DNA of 64,000 bases from Agarophyton chilense (GCA_030374765.1 JARGXX010000075.1:1426001-1490000), one strand, 5' to 3'. Positions 1-12,260 are shown, counted from the first letter of the stretch. The notes: generated by a model from the sequence alone, not told the origin. Numbers and translations: made by a program.

Positions 1-199
1 TGTGCGCACACAGTTAGTACTGAAGTGCTATAAAGAAATTTTTTAAATAATATGTACAAATTGAAAGGTATTTCTATCTACATCCCATTAGCCCCATTTT
101 GAGCTGAAGCTCTATTGGAGTTTCTCTTTTGCGGGACTTACATCACTGCGCTTTCCTCTCTCGCCGTCTCTGTACAGCAGAAAGAAATTAGGAAACTGG

Positions 200-1500
200 A
201 AAACAGGACCTGCTTGCCGTAAAGATAGGTCTTTGGTTGAGGAGCCCATACCATCGAGGTCGCATATTCTTTCTACACACAGATCACGATCCTATTCGCT
301 ACATGCAGAAGAAACTAAAACGTTTTTTTCGTCAATCTCGTTGGATAGAAGAGGTTCAGAAGCATTCTTTAGAATTTTGGACACATACCTGGAAAGAAAA
401 ACGTCGTCCTAGATGCTCTCAGCAGCGGACCAGATGAGATTCCCCGACACTTTCCATCACCTTAATCTTCACTCGTCGACTTAGATTAGAAGATATGAAA
501 GTTATGCTTTTCGAAATTCATCGCTTGCACCACAATATCGATACCGCTGTCCAATTGATACACTCGACCAGACCCCACCGAAATAGAAGACTAAAATCAT
601 AGCGGTTCTCATTGAGAAGAACGACACCGTCCCCGATATGGTACGTCTTCTGCAGCCCACCACCGGGTTCATAACAAATTCGCCTCTTAACGAGGATCGG
701 TATTTAGGAAAGAAAGAGGCTCGCTACGCCTTTTTATACCTCATTCTCACTATGCCAAGATCTTACCGCCTATAATAATGGCACTGGTAGCTACAGGGCC
801 GATAAAACATACAATACACATTCAACAAGCGTGTATTGTTCCCACATGTACCAAGAGACGCTCCATTACGGTCGGAACAGACACAGCTTCCAAGACAGTA
901 AGACAAACAACCTTCAACCGTAAAGAGAGTTGTAGCCCCTCTCGCTCCTATACAAATGTCTAAAAGCGGATATTTTGGACTTCCTCATAGATTTTTAACC
1001 ATCAAATCGTGTTTTTGCCACCGTCTTCATCCTATTGGATAAACTTTCGAAGATATCCATACCTATACCGACGTTAAAAACAGTAACAGTTCAAGAAGAA
1101 GTCCATAGTTCGGAAGCAAATCTGTCTCAAAACTACCCCACATATCTTTGTCTCAGTTAAGCATCCAAAGATAACATCAATATTTCGAAAATCAATATTT
1201 TGAAAATCAATATTTTGAAAATCAATAATGCTTATAAACGTTCGATTCAAAGCTTCATTTGCTGACCACTTGCATACAGATAGCCAATCTGAGAACGTCA
1301 TTTTTACATTTACTGCTATGCCATGGAGCTGTATCCCAGCATGTCCGGGTTCCTGGGACTTGACGCCCACTGCAATCGAGTTTGAGTAAACTTCGCGATT
1401 CCAAAGCAGTAAACGGCTCTTACAATTCGAGATCTCTCTAGAACTAAATACGCACACGCAGCTGACAAGCACCTTGGAATAACAGCCGACCATTAGGGAG
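200..1500 (+). pseudogene. Decayed Ty3/Gypsy pol relic (RNase H and integrase)
   Basis: Conceptual translation shows a Gypsy RNase H-like stretch near 270-420 (TDHDPIRYMQ followed by a QSRWIEE-like segment). At about 960-1090 there is an integrase core-like stretch containing an ATVFILLDKLSK-type segment, which corresponds to the TVFVVVDRLSK region of Gypsy integrases, followed by a TVTVQEEV-like segment. The order RNase H then integrase on the plus strand fits Ty3/Gypsy pol. Many in-frame stops and frame changes occur, so no functional protein is possible. The limits are approximate, and the stretch to about 2200 may be further decayed integrase that I cannot align. Confidence 0.45.
1176..1227. 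repeat. 15-bp tandem repeat, 3.5 copies
   Basis: The unit ATCAATATTTTGAAA is repeated three times with one mismatch in the first copy, followed by a partial fourth. It lies inside the decayed Gypsy relic. Confidence 0.9.
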
Positions 1501-2199
1501 CAACCATAGATTACCTATCGCGCTGAGAGACTATGGGTACATTTGCTAGTAAAAATCTGACCTCCGCCCGAGTGACGGCAAGTTCTACGTCAGGAAAAGC
1601 CAAGGTCTTGAAGGTATCAAGAAATAAGGCCTGGTATTGTTACGCGCAGAGACCCTTTAAATGACTCACCGAATTCCCTTGTCGCAGAAGTGGCAATCTC
1701 TTCTTTTGGGAACCTTTTGATTACTTGCAATGTTCGGACTAGTCACCTACCTTTTCGACCAACTACCATGAATGTATGGCGCCTACAAAACTGCTCATAT
1801 ACTCGAGCCCTGCCGATGTCACATCGACAGCTAGAGCCTTTTTGACTTTGGTGGCAACGGAGAAAGAGATATAGAATAAAAACTGTAGATCAATCAGGCT
1901 CGAAAACTTTTCAAATGACGATTATTCTATCTAGTACAGTTTTCCAACGAATAATCAGGCGCAGTTGTCTGGCTACCTCAAAACCTTTGCAATTGCAAAT
2001 ATGCATTCAATGTTTTTCTTCACTTTTGCTTTTCGATGAAAACATCTCGGCCAAAACATCGGGCGCTTTTTTTGTATGTACTCTGCATATGCTACCCAAG
2101 ATCTATAGCTCGTCACATACCACTAGAGTGCGCAACGTAGATACAGATGTTAGAACAGGAAACCAGATAGCGGTTTAAAACGGAAGCACCATCTAAAGT

Positions 2200-3203
2200 A
2201 CATTGTTTTGATATGCTGTAACAGCTCATACAAAATAAAATTACTTCTACCATACGGACTACTGCTTAGGTGTAAGGACAACCAGTGGGCCTCTTGACTG
2301 AGGCGGCTAAACGTCGACTACCTGGATTCTTTTTCTCTCTCTCGATCTCCTTTTCCTTGAATCCGCTTATTTGTGCTGTTGCGCGACTTGACATATGGTG
2401 AGTGCGACACGAATATGCAACGCAGGATAGAAGAGAACCTTCCATGATCAAGATCAAATACCCTACGATGCTTAATTGAGAGATCGTCGGCAAAATTGCG
2501 TTTATGAGTTCTTACTTATTTGCTGTGACACATTTTCTGGGCAAATGCGTGTAATCAGAGCAAATAGGATAGATTGATGGATCCTGATGGGATCTCTTTT
2601 GGCATTAATACTAAACAGTATAGTTCAGGTACCTGGCCTCAAGATGAACGGAGCAGCCAACACTCCGCGAACATATTTGAACTGGTTATGGGCCCGTGCT
2701 TCATTCTCGCCACTAAATTGAAAAACTGTTTATTTAGCTCTTGGATTTGGCTGGCGTTTTGGGTGTTAGAATCCAAAAGTCGTGTGGTACATTCTTGGTT
2801 TCATGAAGAACAATATAAACGAATTGCTAAATTTCTTGGAAGAACAGGAGAACTTTTTCTTTATTGGAAGGCCGGCGGATAATCTCTAATGCAATCTGAA
2901 GATATCCGTCGTTTTGTCAGATTTGGCACCGTAGACACTGCTGAAAAATAAGATAAGAAGCTGTCAGCGAAGAAGAAGCCCGGCCTAGCTAAAACTATAG
3001 CTCTCTTTATGGGAGCGCTTTGAGATAAGCCTCTTCGGTAACGTTTTGCTGAAAAACACAATCCTTTTTTATTTAAAGAAAGTCCCAGAATAGATATACC
3101 GTTTCAAATGTAGTATCTCGTGTTCAACTGCAGACTCAGTTGACGCGAAAAAAGTACAACAGACAGTCCATGCTAAACTGAATCGACTTTCTGAAGATAC
3201 TTT
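2200..3203. other. About 1 kb without a recognised gene
   Basis: A 102-codon plus-strand ORF (2574-2882) is present, but I recognise no domain in it. A second plus frame after 2800 gives short protein-like stretches between stops, so this could be another very old element. Nothing here supports a functional gene. Confidence 0.5.
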
Positions 3204-3463
3204 TCTTATCGTAGATGCAGAAGTTGTTTCGTCGAAGCTACCGACGTTTTACTGTTGCGGTGTCGCGCTTCTATGGTCTTAAGTACTACTCGTTCTAGCT
3301 ACTTGGCCTCCAGCCTTCTAGTCACCCAAAATCCAAAATGTAATGCTGCACCGTACCAGTGCTCGTAATTGAGCGCAGTGTAGAAGCCAAACGTCCGTAT
3401 CAGAAAACAGTGGCCAAACGTCTATCTTGGACCGTCGGGGCCAAACGTCCAGATCGGACAACA
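3204..3463 (-). repeat. Copia-1 3' LTR
   Basis: This matches 7648-7907 over its whole length with a few substitutions and two single-base indels. In element orientation it begins TGTTGTCC. A purine tract lies immediately outside it, at about 3464-3477. Confidence 0.9.
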
Positions 3464-3477
3464 CTCCCCTGCTTCCT
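3464..3477 (-). promoter_or_regulatory. Copia-1 polypurine tract
   Basis: On the minus strand this reads GGAAGCAGGGGAG directly before the TG of the 3' LTR. This is the expected position of the plus-strand DNA primer in reverse transcription. Confidence 0.65.
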
Positions 3478-3516
3478 ACAACGAGCTGAATTGTGCAAGA
3501 CATTCTAAGTACTTTC

Positions 3517-5190
3517 TCAACCATCTATCATTCCCATTTGCAGGTCCTTGCCAACATGCTTGTACAAATATCTCTTCAAAGCCTTTGTGAAAGCATCGGC
3601 TTTCATTTCACTTGTCGCAATGTACTCAATGTGAACTTCTCCTTTTCGTGTTGTGTCACGAACCAAGTGGCACTTCACATCTATGTGTTTCGTGCGTTCA
3701 TTGCACACCTCGTCTTGGGAGAGACAGATAATTCTTTGGTTGTCCCCGTACAACTTATTTGGTCCATTCTGTAGGACTTGGAATTCCTTAAACAGTCTTC
3801 GCAGCCATACTGCTTCTCGTACGGCAAACGACATTACCACGTACTCTGCCTCCAACGTTGACTGCGCGACAACAGTCTGTTTCTTGCTTCTCCTAGCAAT
3901 CGGTCCACCCGCATGCAGGAAAACCAAACCACTTGTAGACTTCCTGTCTACTCTATCACCAGCAAAATCAGCGTCCGAGTAGCCAATCAACGTGCCATGG
4001 GTCTCAGAACCATAAGTGATGCATTGCTTGCGAGTTGTTTGTAAGTACTTCAAGACATTAAGGGCTGCTTTCCACAAGCTTTTGTTGTACTTTCTCATGT
4101 ATCTTGCGAGAAATACAACCGAGAAGGCAATGTCTGGCCTCACTGTACTTGCTAGATGCATCAGAGCTCCTACCAATTCTTGATAGGGCATATATTCCTC
4201 CCCTTCTGATGCTTCTGCCTCCTGTAGGGTCACTGTGTCCGGCAATGGAACGTGAACAGGCTTGCAGTTGACAATTCGGAACCTCTCAGAAAGATTGTCG
4301 ATCATCGGAGAGTTGTGAATCCGTACTTTACCTTTTTCCTTCCAGTGATCAACCACAATTCCAAGCAACTTCTTCGGCGTTTCTTCCGTTTGCAGCTCTA
4401 CCTTGGTTGTCAGCCCCGCCAGAAACCCAAGCAGCCGCTCACGATTGCGTCCTGCCACCAATCCGTCGTCCACATACATCAGTATCCAGATCCTTTGGTG
4501 TCCATTTCCATGGATGAATAGTCCTGGGTCAGCCTCCGACACCTTTCACCCCATGCCGAGTAGAATAGCCGCGTACTTCTTCCGCCACGCCCTTGATGCC
4601 TGCCGAAGACCGTACACCGCCTTGTATAGCTGATATACGTAGTCCTCTTTGCCTTCCTGGACAAACCCTTTCGGCTGTGACATGTACAGCGTTTCTTCTA
4701 GATCACCATACTAAAATGCAGTACAAAAATCGAACTGTATTTTTTCCAGTCTCAGTGAAGCGATGATTGCAAGCAAGGCACGCAAAGTGGCATATCGAAC
4801 CACTGGGGCAAACAGTTCGGTGTAGTCAATTCCTTCTCGTTGATTGAAGCCTCTTGCCACCAGCCGGGCCCGGTACCGCGCTACACGGCCCTGTTCATCG
4901 CGTTTCTTGTAGTACACCCAGCGATTGTCCAATGGTCTACACTCCGCAGGAGGCTTAACCAACCTCCACACACTCCTGCGTTCCATGTTACTCATTTCAT
5001 CCTGCATTGCAGCCACCCAGAGCTCTTTTTCAGAGCCATTCATAGCTTCTAGAAAGGTATATGGTGCCTCTATATCGTCTGCACCAAGAATAGATCGTGC
5101 CAGGAATGCAGTGGCTGCATCGGGCGTAAAGCGTGACGTTTGCTTGCGAGCACGCGTTAACTTTCTCGGCTCAGGTGGGTAGTGTGTCAC
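3517..5190 (-). pseudogene. Copia-1 reverse transcriptase and RNase H
   Basis: The reading frame is continuous from 5190 to 3517 except for a TAG at 4711-4713 and a TGA near 4545. The N-terminal part carries Copia RT motifs (DEQGRVARYRARLVARGFNQ-like segment, then FAPVVRYATLRALLA, then TAF-stop-YGDLEE where Leu is normally found). The later ORF has the catalytic YVDD motif (ILMYVDDGLV) and the RNase H region with DADFAGD and STLEAEYV. The LYGDNQ segment and the TKHIDVKCHLVRD segment are typical Copia RNase H ends. The frame ends before the polypurine tract. It is clearly a broken relic, but only moderately old. Confidence 0.88.
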
Positions 5191-5382
5191 CAGCTCAGGA
5201 TCTTAGCTATATTCTCACACAGCATCTTCAAACTTCTCTTCAGGTTCCGATTTGATGACTACAGAAGCGTTGGTGGTCTGGTGATTCTTCTCGACCTTGC
5301 TCTCAACCTTGCCCACACTATGCGAAACATTGCGCAATTCATGCAATATATGTGTGTTATCACTCTCCCCGGTCGCCTTGTC

Positions 5383-6723
5383 TCATCCTACCAGATCTTC
5401 ATTGAACCGTACATCCTTGGAGACGGTGGACTTGCGCGTCTCCGGATAGAAGACTTTGTAACATTTTCCTTTAGCGTAGCCCACGAGGATGCCCTTCACC
5501 GCACTTTCTTCATACTTGCTCGCGTGCTTCCTCGTCTCCTTAGGAATATGAACAAAACCCTGTGCGCCAAACGTGCGAAGATGCGCAATGTTGGGTTTGC
5601 GACCCGTGAATGCTTCGTAGGGCGTAACGTTCTGTCCATCACTGGTGCTGGTTGACGTGCGATTGCGGAGATAGTTGGCAGTGTTCACCGCATCTTCCCA
5701 CAGTTGCTTCTTATACGGTGTGCCCTTCATTTCAGAAAGCATGGTTCGAGCTTTGTCATTCAAAGTGCGGTTCAGACGCTCTGCCTTCCCGTTTGACTCT
5801 GGACTGTAGGCTGCAGTCGTCTCAATCTTGACACCCTTGCCTTTCAACCAAGCCTTGAAGGATTGAGACACATACTCTCCTGCGTTATCAAACCGAAACC
5901 GCTTCAACTGATGTTCAGATTGTGTCTCCAGCTGTTGAACCATTTCCTTAACTGCCGCCTCAACGTCCGAACGACGCTTGACAAATCGCACAAGAGAAAG
6001 CTCGCTTTTATCCTCGTAGATCGTGACGCAGTAGACCACACCAGACAGAGACGGGTGCGGCATAGGTCCCATCACGTCTGAGTGGAGTAGTTCTATGACC
6101 TTCTTGGCCTGATTCTCCGCGCCTAGTGCTTTCCGAGACACACGTGCGGATTTTCCGACTGCACATGGCTCACAAAAGCCTATGTCAGACACTATAGACA
6201 TTCCAAGACCTTCTACAACCTTCAGAGTCCTTCGGATCGCATCAGCACCAGGAGGCCCAAGGCGTTGGTGCCACAGTATTGTAGAGTCCTTGCTTGCCTT
6301 TGAAAGAAATGCCGACTCCTTGGACACAGAACGGAACACCATCTCGTAGAGGCCTGTCTTGATTTCTATACCAGAGGCCATGATATCGCCCGTTCGTTGA
6401 TTGATTACCAGACACAGTCCGTTCCCCAGCTGATCAGAGTTGAAAACGATAGAGCAGCCCTTACGGCGAATGACACTCACCAATAAAAGGTTGCACACTG
6501 GGTCCGGTACGTACTGAACATCTTCTAGCAATATCTGTTTCTCATTCCCGAAACAGACGCCTTTGCAATGTACATCACCTTCACCTCGAATGATGACGGT
6601 TTGACCATTACCGACCGCAATCTCCTTCTTCTTTGGAGCCCGAAGCTCCCCTGCAAAGATGTGCGCATTGTTGGCCATGCGCTTCGTGGCCCCAGAGTCT
6701 AAGTACCACTTGTGTTCTGCCAT
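5383..6723 (-). pseudogene. Copia-1 protease and integrase
   Basis: This 446-codon open stretch begins with an aspartic protease motif (WYLDSGATKRM), then the pre-integrase region (LWHQRLGP...CEPCAVGKSARVS, the HHCC zinc-binding part), then the integrase core. The core Asp residues (SDVMGPM and RFDNAGEYVS) and the Glu (SPESNGKAERLNRTL) are visible, so the DDE triad is intact. It ends at a TGA (5383-5385), after which the same frame continues with a hydrophilic linker into RT. The first codon shown is an internal Met, because the frame joins gag upstream through a TAG. Confidence 0.88.
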
Positions 6724-6735
6724 GATAGACTCTTT

Positions 6736-7584
6736 CTATCCAGAGGCCATATCTGCTGCAATGAATGACACCCAGGCATTTTCGTCTGCCTTGTCGTCCG
6801 ATCCTTGGGCCCTCTTCTGCTTCCCGGCGCCCTTCGAAGACGCCCCGTCCTTCTTGACGTAGTTCTCGCTACGCGGGTTCTTTCTGCAAAAGCGTTTGAT
6901 GTGTCCTTCTTCGTTACAGAAGAAACAGGTTCTGTCCTTGTTAGATGTTGACCCTCGAACGTGAAATGTAGTCCCACTACTGTTGCCAGCCGATCCTGAT
7001 GCGCCCATGTCCACCTGAACCTCCCTTGTGATTAGCATTGGAGTAGCTTCATGTAGCTTCTTGTCAGTGGCACGCATTACCTCTGCGGTCACTTCATACT
7101 CCTTCGATGACCCTCGAAGGAGTGCTCGTAGCTTATCTTTGTCCGATACAGAATGACCGACACTGCCGAGCTTCGATTCGACTTCTGCCAGACGGCTCAT
7201 GTATGCTAGCACAGATTCACTTGGTTGCATGCATATCTCCTAATACTTGTGGAGCAGAACGTCGATGCTGGCTTGTGACACCATTTCGAAGTTCTTCCGC
7301 AGTGTCTTCCACACGACTTGTGGATCCTTCTCCTCCAGAACAGGGGCAATATAGGAATCGCCCACAGAAAGAAGGATGCCCGAAAGCGCAATGTCGCGCT
7401 TCTCCTGATGTTTCTGCTGCTCGGCTACTGATTCGGGGTTCAGAATGCGGAAACTGTCATCAATGATACCCCAAACACCTTTGGCCCGCAACACCAGTTC
7501 AATCTTGCGAGACCACATGAAGTAGTTGTCAGCCTGCAGCTCAGGTACGCGTAGCTTAGAAAGCTCCACGAGCGCATTTTCCAT
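6736..7584 (-). pseudogene. Copia-1 Gag with CCHC zinc knuckle
   Basis: The ORF starts at ATG 7584 and is broken by a TAG at 7240-7242. The N-terminal half contains LKVPELQADNYFMW-like and VWKTLRKNF-like segments seen in Copia Gag (UBN2-type). The C-terminal half holds a CCHC zinc knuckle (CFFCNEEGHIKRFC) followed by basic residues. A second TAG at 6736-6738 separates Gag from the protease in the same frame. In an intact copy one polyprotein would run through both positions. Confidence 0.85.
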
Positions 7585-7633
7585 CTTGTTCAGCGATCGA
7601 AAGGATAGTTGAGAAGCACAGGTTTGCGTTACG

Positions 7634-7647
7634 ATAGGCTCATAACC
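7634..7647 (-). promoter_or_regulatory. Copia-1 candidate primer binding site
   Basis: Immediately inside the 5' LTR the minus strand reads GGTTATGAGCC. This resembles the GGTTATCAGAGCC-type initiator-tRNA primer site common in Copia elements, but the match is partial. Confidence 0.4.
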
Positions 7648-7907
7648 TCTTATGGTAGATGCAGAAGTTGTTTCGTCGAAGCTACCGACGTTTTACTGCT
7701 GCGGTGTCGCGCTGCTATGGTCTTAAGTACTACTCGTTCTAGCTACTTGGCCTCCAGCCTTCTGGTCACCCAAAAATCCAAAATGTAGTGCTGCACCGTA
7801 CCAGTGCTCGTAATTGAGCGCAGTGTAGAAGCAAACGTTCGTATCGGACAACAGTGGCCAAACGTCCATCTTGGACCGTCGGGGCCATACGTCCAGATCG
7901 GACAACA
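7648..7907 (-). repeat. Copia-1 5' LTR
   Basis: This is the partner of 3204-3463. Both copies contain several GGACGTTTGGCC-like short repeats near the start of the LTR in element orientation. Confidence 0.9.
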
Positions 7908-8141
7908 CTACGCATTGAAGCCCGTCACGCATGCAAAAAAAATTATTCCTCACTCAACAATAAAACTTTCACAATAAGTGGCTCTCCTTGACAAAAACCC
8001 AGACTACGCTAAACATTAGAGACCTTTTGGATGTCGAACTCTCGTCGAGTTACCGCGTAAAGAGAAAGCAAATATGAAGATCAGGTTGAAGAAAGGTGTG
8101 AATCTAGGACATATGAGCGGTTGACAGTATTCTGTGCTCGC

Positions 8142-8474
8142 TGATGGAATAAAATACACTCAAACGCGGATAACTCTTTGAAGTGTTGACTTGAATTCGT
8201 TTTTCTCGACTCAGTCTCTGTTCTTCTGTTCTTTTATATTACTTTAAAGCACTTATAAATTGTTCTAGATGCATATCATTTTGTTCTAAGATATTTCTTG
8301 CCTTTTCTACAAAGTTCTATAGAAGCTTCTAGAATCATCTACATACTTCTATTATGTAAAACAGTGTACAGTTGCATTTTGAAACCTTCTAGAGGTTTCT
8401 ACAACACTACATACTTCTATTACATAAATCAGTTTCCAGTTGCATTCTGGAACCTTCTAGAGGTTTCTACAACA
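8142..8474 (-). repeat. Copia-2 3' LTR with internal 68-bp duplication
   Basis: In minus orientation it begins TGTTGTAGAAACC and ends CCATCA. It is homologous to the solo LTR at 18204-18470. It is about 66 bp longer because a 68-bp segment is tandemly duplicated (8341-8408 and 8409-8476, the latter reaching the LTR edge). Confidence 0.85.
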
Positions 8475-8483
8475 CCCCTTCTC
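8475..8483 (-). promoter_or_regulatory. Copia-2 polypurine tract
   Basis: The minus strand reads GAGAAGGGG directly before the LTR. The stop codon of the RNase H frame (8482-8484) overlaps it. Confidence 0.7.
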
Positions 8484-9225
8484 AACTTTGAAACTTCTTA
8501 AGTCCAAGCATTTGCACAAATCGTTCATGCTTAACTTTTTGAAGAGCCTTAGTAAAAATATCAGCTACCACGTTTTCTGTAGGACAGAATTTGGTTTCAA
8601 TAAACTTCTGCTGCACACATTCGTGAACATAAAAGTGCTTAATAGCAATTAGTTTCGATTTCCAATGACTTTCTTCATTTTTAGAAATAGATATTGCTGA
8701 CGCATTGTCCACAAACATAGTTACTGGTGTTGATGTAGCATTTTTCAGTTCATAATTCATTTCGAGAGCCATTTTGCTTCTTTAACTGCTTCATATAATG
8801 CAATCAATTTAGCTTTTGTAGTTGATAAAGAAACAAAGTGTTGCTTACGGCTTCTCTACGATATTAAACAATTTCTATAGTATCTGGCGTATCCTGAAAT
8901 TGATTTTTGCTCTTCTTTATTTTCCCAACTTGCATCACTGAATATTTGGACAGTGCTTTTTTTTCTTTTCACCTACATAAAAGACACAGATCTTTTTATT
9001 CTGTATGTTGCCTAATATTCTTTTGCATGCAGACCAATGTTCTTTAGAAAAAGTATCAGAATATTTGCTTAGAGTAGTAATGGAAAAAGCTATCTCTGGT
9101 CTCCTTCTAAACATCTGGTATGTAATAAATCCAAATAGTTCTCAATACGGAACTGATTCCATGCCTGTTTACTATTTCTTACTTGCAACAATCTAGCCAG
9201 CTCTCTACGTTCGTATGCTAATAGA
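8482..9225 (-). pseudogene. Copia-2 RNase H and end of RT
   Basis: The last 96 codons are open (FVDNASAISISKNEESHWKSK, then HFYVHECVQQKF and ADIFTKAL), the standard Copia RNase H C-terminus. Upstream, to about 9225, translated pieces include SDASWENKEEQKSISGYA-like and KAKLIALYEAVKEAKWL-like segments, interrupted by stops. The frame is cut at about 9230 by the DIRS-like element and resumes at about 13015. Confidence 0.8.
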
Positions 9226-9456
9226 ACTACACTCGCTCACCGCTTGCGCTTGCACAAAAAGAATACTATTTGAAACAACAACATTTCTAAGGATTTATTG
9301 TAAAGCTTCATTAATTGTAATTCCACGCGAAGCCCATGCGAGCGCCTAAGTCTAGCTTGCCCTAGCCGGTTTAACCCGTCCTCCGTCAAACCCACCTCCA
9401 CGCCATACTACCCCAGGACCCAAGAAGTCCCGATGATGTCCGAAAATCAGAGTTTT

Positions 9457-10151
9457 TCAGAACTTATTGATTTTAAACAAAGCTTTTTGATTCTGATCAA
9501 TTTTCCGTCCAAAACTAAAATTGACCCACCGAGAAATCACTAAGTCCTGGAGCCTCCCTTTATTTCTACTCCTAGCTTCCTCTAGTGCTTGCACGTTCTC
9601 CCGACCCCCAACCCAAGCGGGTGGCGTAACGTTTAATAACGTTGCTGTTCTGGCAATAGCCGCCTCGAACTGAAGTCGCTGGGCGTCTGTCAAAGTTTTC
9701 ATGAACCCATACAACTTGTGGGGCTGTATGTAGAGTTTAAAGTTCTTATCTGACGCCCAACGACCTCTGTTCTTTATTTTATGGTCGGTGAGGCGACCAT
9801 AAAGTTTATTGTTTGTGGCACCGCCAAAACGCAGCATGTGAGGGGTAACACTTTTTGTTATTGGAAGTTGCGCAGCGGCACGCCGAAGATGCTCCTTAAA
9901 TCGTGCTGGAGGCATTTTAAAAAGCTTATGTTCCCTTAATACCCTTTTCTTTTCTATCAATCGAGACAACAATCCTGCCATAAATATGGGCGCATTGTTA
10001 CTGCCTCGTTTCGGCCGCACTTTGAAATAGAAATGTTCATGCTTCCATAGTGCGGCTTCCTTGATAGATCCAGTATCACAATATCGTCAATTCCAAGTCC
10101 CAAAAAATTCCCCAGACGGAGATATCCATCGAATAGCAGCAGTACTCCCAC
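9457..10151 (-). pseudogene. DIRS-1 tyrosine recombinase
   Basis: Two overlapping minus-strand ORFs in different frames (9957-10151 and 9457-10020) together cover the C-terminal catalytic domain. The first has the GYLRLGNFLGL segment where the first catalytic Arg is usually found in a LLxGxLRxGE-like setting. The second has TPHMLRFGGATNNKL (the HxxR motif), GRWASDKNFKLYI (W/H position, then the nucleophile Tyr). The frame change between them marks an inactivating indel. In DIRS elements this enzyme joins a circular cDNA to the target. Confidence 0.78.
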
Positions 10152-10489
10152 GCCTTGTCGTTGTCGAAGTGCCCATCGAAGCCCTAAAATGCACGCTTCC
10201 CCCTCGAGGATATGGATTGGTGATTTTTATGCCATTGGTGTCTAATAGCCAGCTTCCATGGTTGTGCGTTAATCCATCGTACTTTATCATCCGCGGACGC
10301 TGTCAGCAGCCCGAGAGGGTCTTCTGTCGCCGTGTAAACGACGCCTCCTCCCCAGCAACTGGCATCAACGCAAAGTACCGTCTACGCAAATTCTTTAGTC
10401 AAATCAACGCGTATTACGGGTGAGAGAGCAACGAGCAAAGATAATTCTTGCTTGGCGGCTTTTGAGGCCACCACGGACTCGTGTTCTGC

Positions 10490-11549
10490 TCAGGTCAACT
10501 TGTATACCGCGGATAAAACTGAAAACAGGGGACGTTGGAGCAACGAAAACCACGCCCACTTTCCTAACAGACAGTGTAACATTTTCACATTCCATCTTTT
10601 CCTACCTATGACTGCTTCCGTTAACTCTATTGGTTTACGCAACTTTACTGCGTCGGGCATCAGCAGGCCATTGAGGTGTACTTCAATGCCTAGGACTTTC
10701 GTAAACTCACTCTCTCCTGGCCACGATATTTTTCGTGGTTTGGAGGGCAGATTACTCTTCCTGGACTCTTTCGACAACCACTCTCAGATTCTGTACGCTT
10801 TTCTCCAAACTGGTACCCAAAGAAAAATAATCATCGACGTACGCCCCATAACGGAAAGCCGAGACCTCGATCACATTCGGTATCCAATCCTCTTGTCTCA
10901 ACCCGGCTCTCTCAAGCAGAAACCTGTGCACGTTCTGAGCTATGTAAACGGAATGAGACCATCCCATCGGCATCGAACAGACAACAGGAAACAACTGCGA
11001 GTCTCCAGAGCTGATACTGGGCAGACAAAATAACGTCCGTGACCACTCAGGCATCTTCATTCTGTGATACTGGTTGTCCATATCAGTTTTCCCTAGATAG
11101 AGCTTGGTGCCCGAAGGCAGATAAAGTCTAGCAAGGTTTGCTGGGTTGGGCAACTGTGTATCTGGGGCTGCGAAAAATGCGTTATTAGCATTTCTCGCAT
11201 CGATAATTAGGCGTTGACTGCCCTTTTCTTTCTTTGGGACCGCAAGGACTCCCTTCGTTCCTTCTGCTTGTTCCCTTTGCAACGATATTACTCCCCCTTC
11301 CTCCAGCTTTTCAAAAAGCCTTTGGTATGCTCCTCCCTCGACCCCACAGAAAGGCTTCTGGAGTGCCTTCCTTTCCCGTTTCGATTTCACTTGTGAGTCT
11401 CGCGACTCATAAGCGACCCGAATTTCTTCTGGCAGTAATGTCAAGACGTCCGAAGACGCCGCCAATCCTTCGACCGGCAGTGACACCAGATCAGGGTTGA
11501 TAAGCTCCCAGGAGTGCTTTTCATCATAATAAAATATGCCTTCATCCAA
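10490..11549 (-). pseudogene. DIRS-1 reverse transcriptase
   Basis: An open stretch of 265 codons (10752-11549) contains the RT fingers and palm: RLIIDARNANNAF, the TDMDNQYHRM segment, SMPMGWSHSVYIAQ and the catalytic AYVDDYFSLG. A second ORF (10490-10777) in another frame carries the following IEVHLNGLLMPDAVKL and LLGKWAWFSLLQRPLFSVL segments, typical of the DIRS thumb and RNase H connection. The RNase H itself, between about 10150 and 10490, is only seen in fragments. A frameshift near 10760 breaks the protein. Confidence 0.82.
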
Positions 11550-12260
11550 ACGACGGTAGCCGCCTCATCGAAATAATTTCGGCGGCACGCTACCTCCCCG
11601 ATTTCTCGCAAGAAGGTGGTCGCTACCCGTTGGACCGCGTTTCTCTCCTCACCTTGAAGTTCTAGAGAGAAGACATGCCCGGCATTTAGGCCATTCAGCC
11701 CTGCTACAAGTCTTCGAGTAACCGTGTCCAGCATGCGCCCCTTTGCGTAACGCTGCCTTAGTCGACTATTCATACTAGCTTGTTTTTGCACATGCCCAGA
11801 TCCACCTGGGATCGCCCACTGTAGGGGAAGCAAGTCCCGCATGTCCACTACTCCAAATCCCCCGAGCTGTTTTTGTCGTTGTTTTATTAAATGAACTCCT
11901 TAATTCGTCTCCCCGTCTCCGGGGCAGACTTATCTTTTCGGGAGCGTCCCGCGAGTTCACGACGTAATTTTGCAGATTTATGCAGCTTTCGTCGATATTT
12001 CTCCGGGACTAACTCGTTGTCATCCTCCCCTAGCTCGCGAGCAGCATCCCAGTTGCCTGAGTTCTCCGCCATAATGACGGCTGCCAAGCCCCGTAGAGCG
12101 ACTTCAACTGCCAATTCACGCCGGGCTCACATGACCCCAAACGATCCAATGATACAGCCTACTATTTTAGCAAGACTTGCTGCCTCTCGCTTGCTTCGGA
12201 GATTTGTCAAACGCCGAGCTTTTTACAGCTGTCCGTCGTGTCCATTTGTCCACGTGTAGT
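11441..12260 (-). pseudogene. DIRS-1 Gag-like protein
   Basis: Overlapping minus-strand ORFs (11441-11848, 11775-11960, 11887-12114) in changed frames make up a Gag-like region. The segment AENSGNWDAARELGEDDNEL is clearly homologous to VDKSGNWEATRKLKEEHDKL in the second copy at 45590-45660, showing that both are one family and that this is real coding sequence. No zinc knuckle is visible, as is usual for DIRS-type Gag. Confidence 0.65.

Larger units (their letters stand above)
3204..7907 (-). mobile_element. Copia-1: Ty1/Copia LTR retrotransposon, inactivated
   Basis: A matching pair of 260-bp LTRs bounds a minus-strand gag-protease-integrase-RT-RNase H frame, the Copia order. All coding parts lie in one reading frame interrupted by at least seven nonsense codons: TAG at 7240, TAG at 6736, TGA at 5383, a TGA and a TAA in the linker around 5200-5220, TAG at 4711 and a TGA near 4545. 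Total length is about 4.7 kb, normal for Copia. No clear target-site duplication was found by eye. The single-frame gag-pol layout is typical of this superfamily. Confidence 0.9.

Noticed and set aside
1074-1493. 139-codon minus-strand ORF
   Set aside because: It is opposite the decayed Gypsy integrase, includes a tandem repeat, and has no domain.
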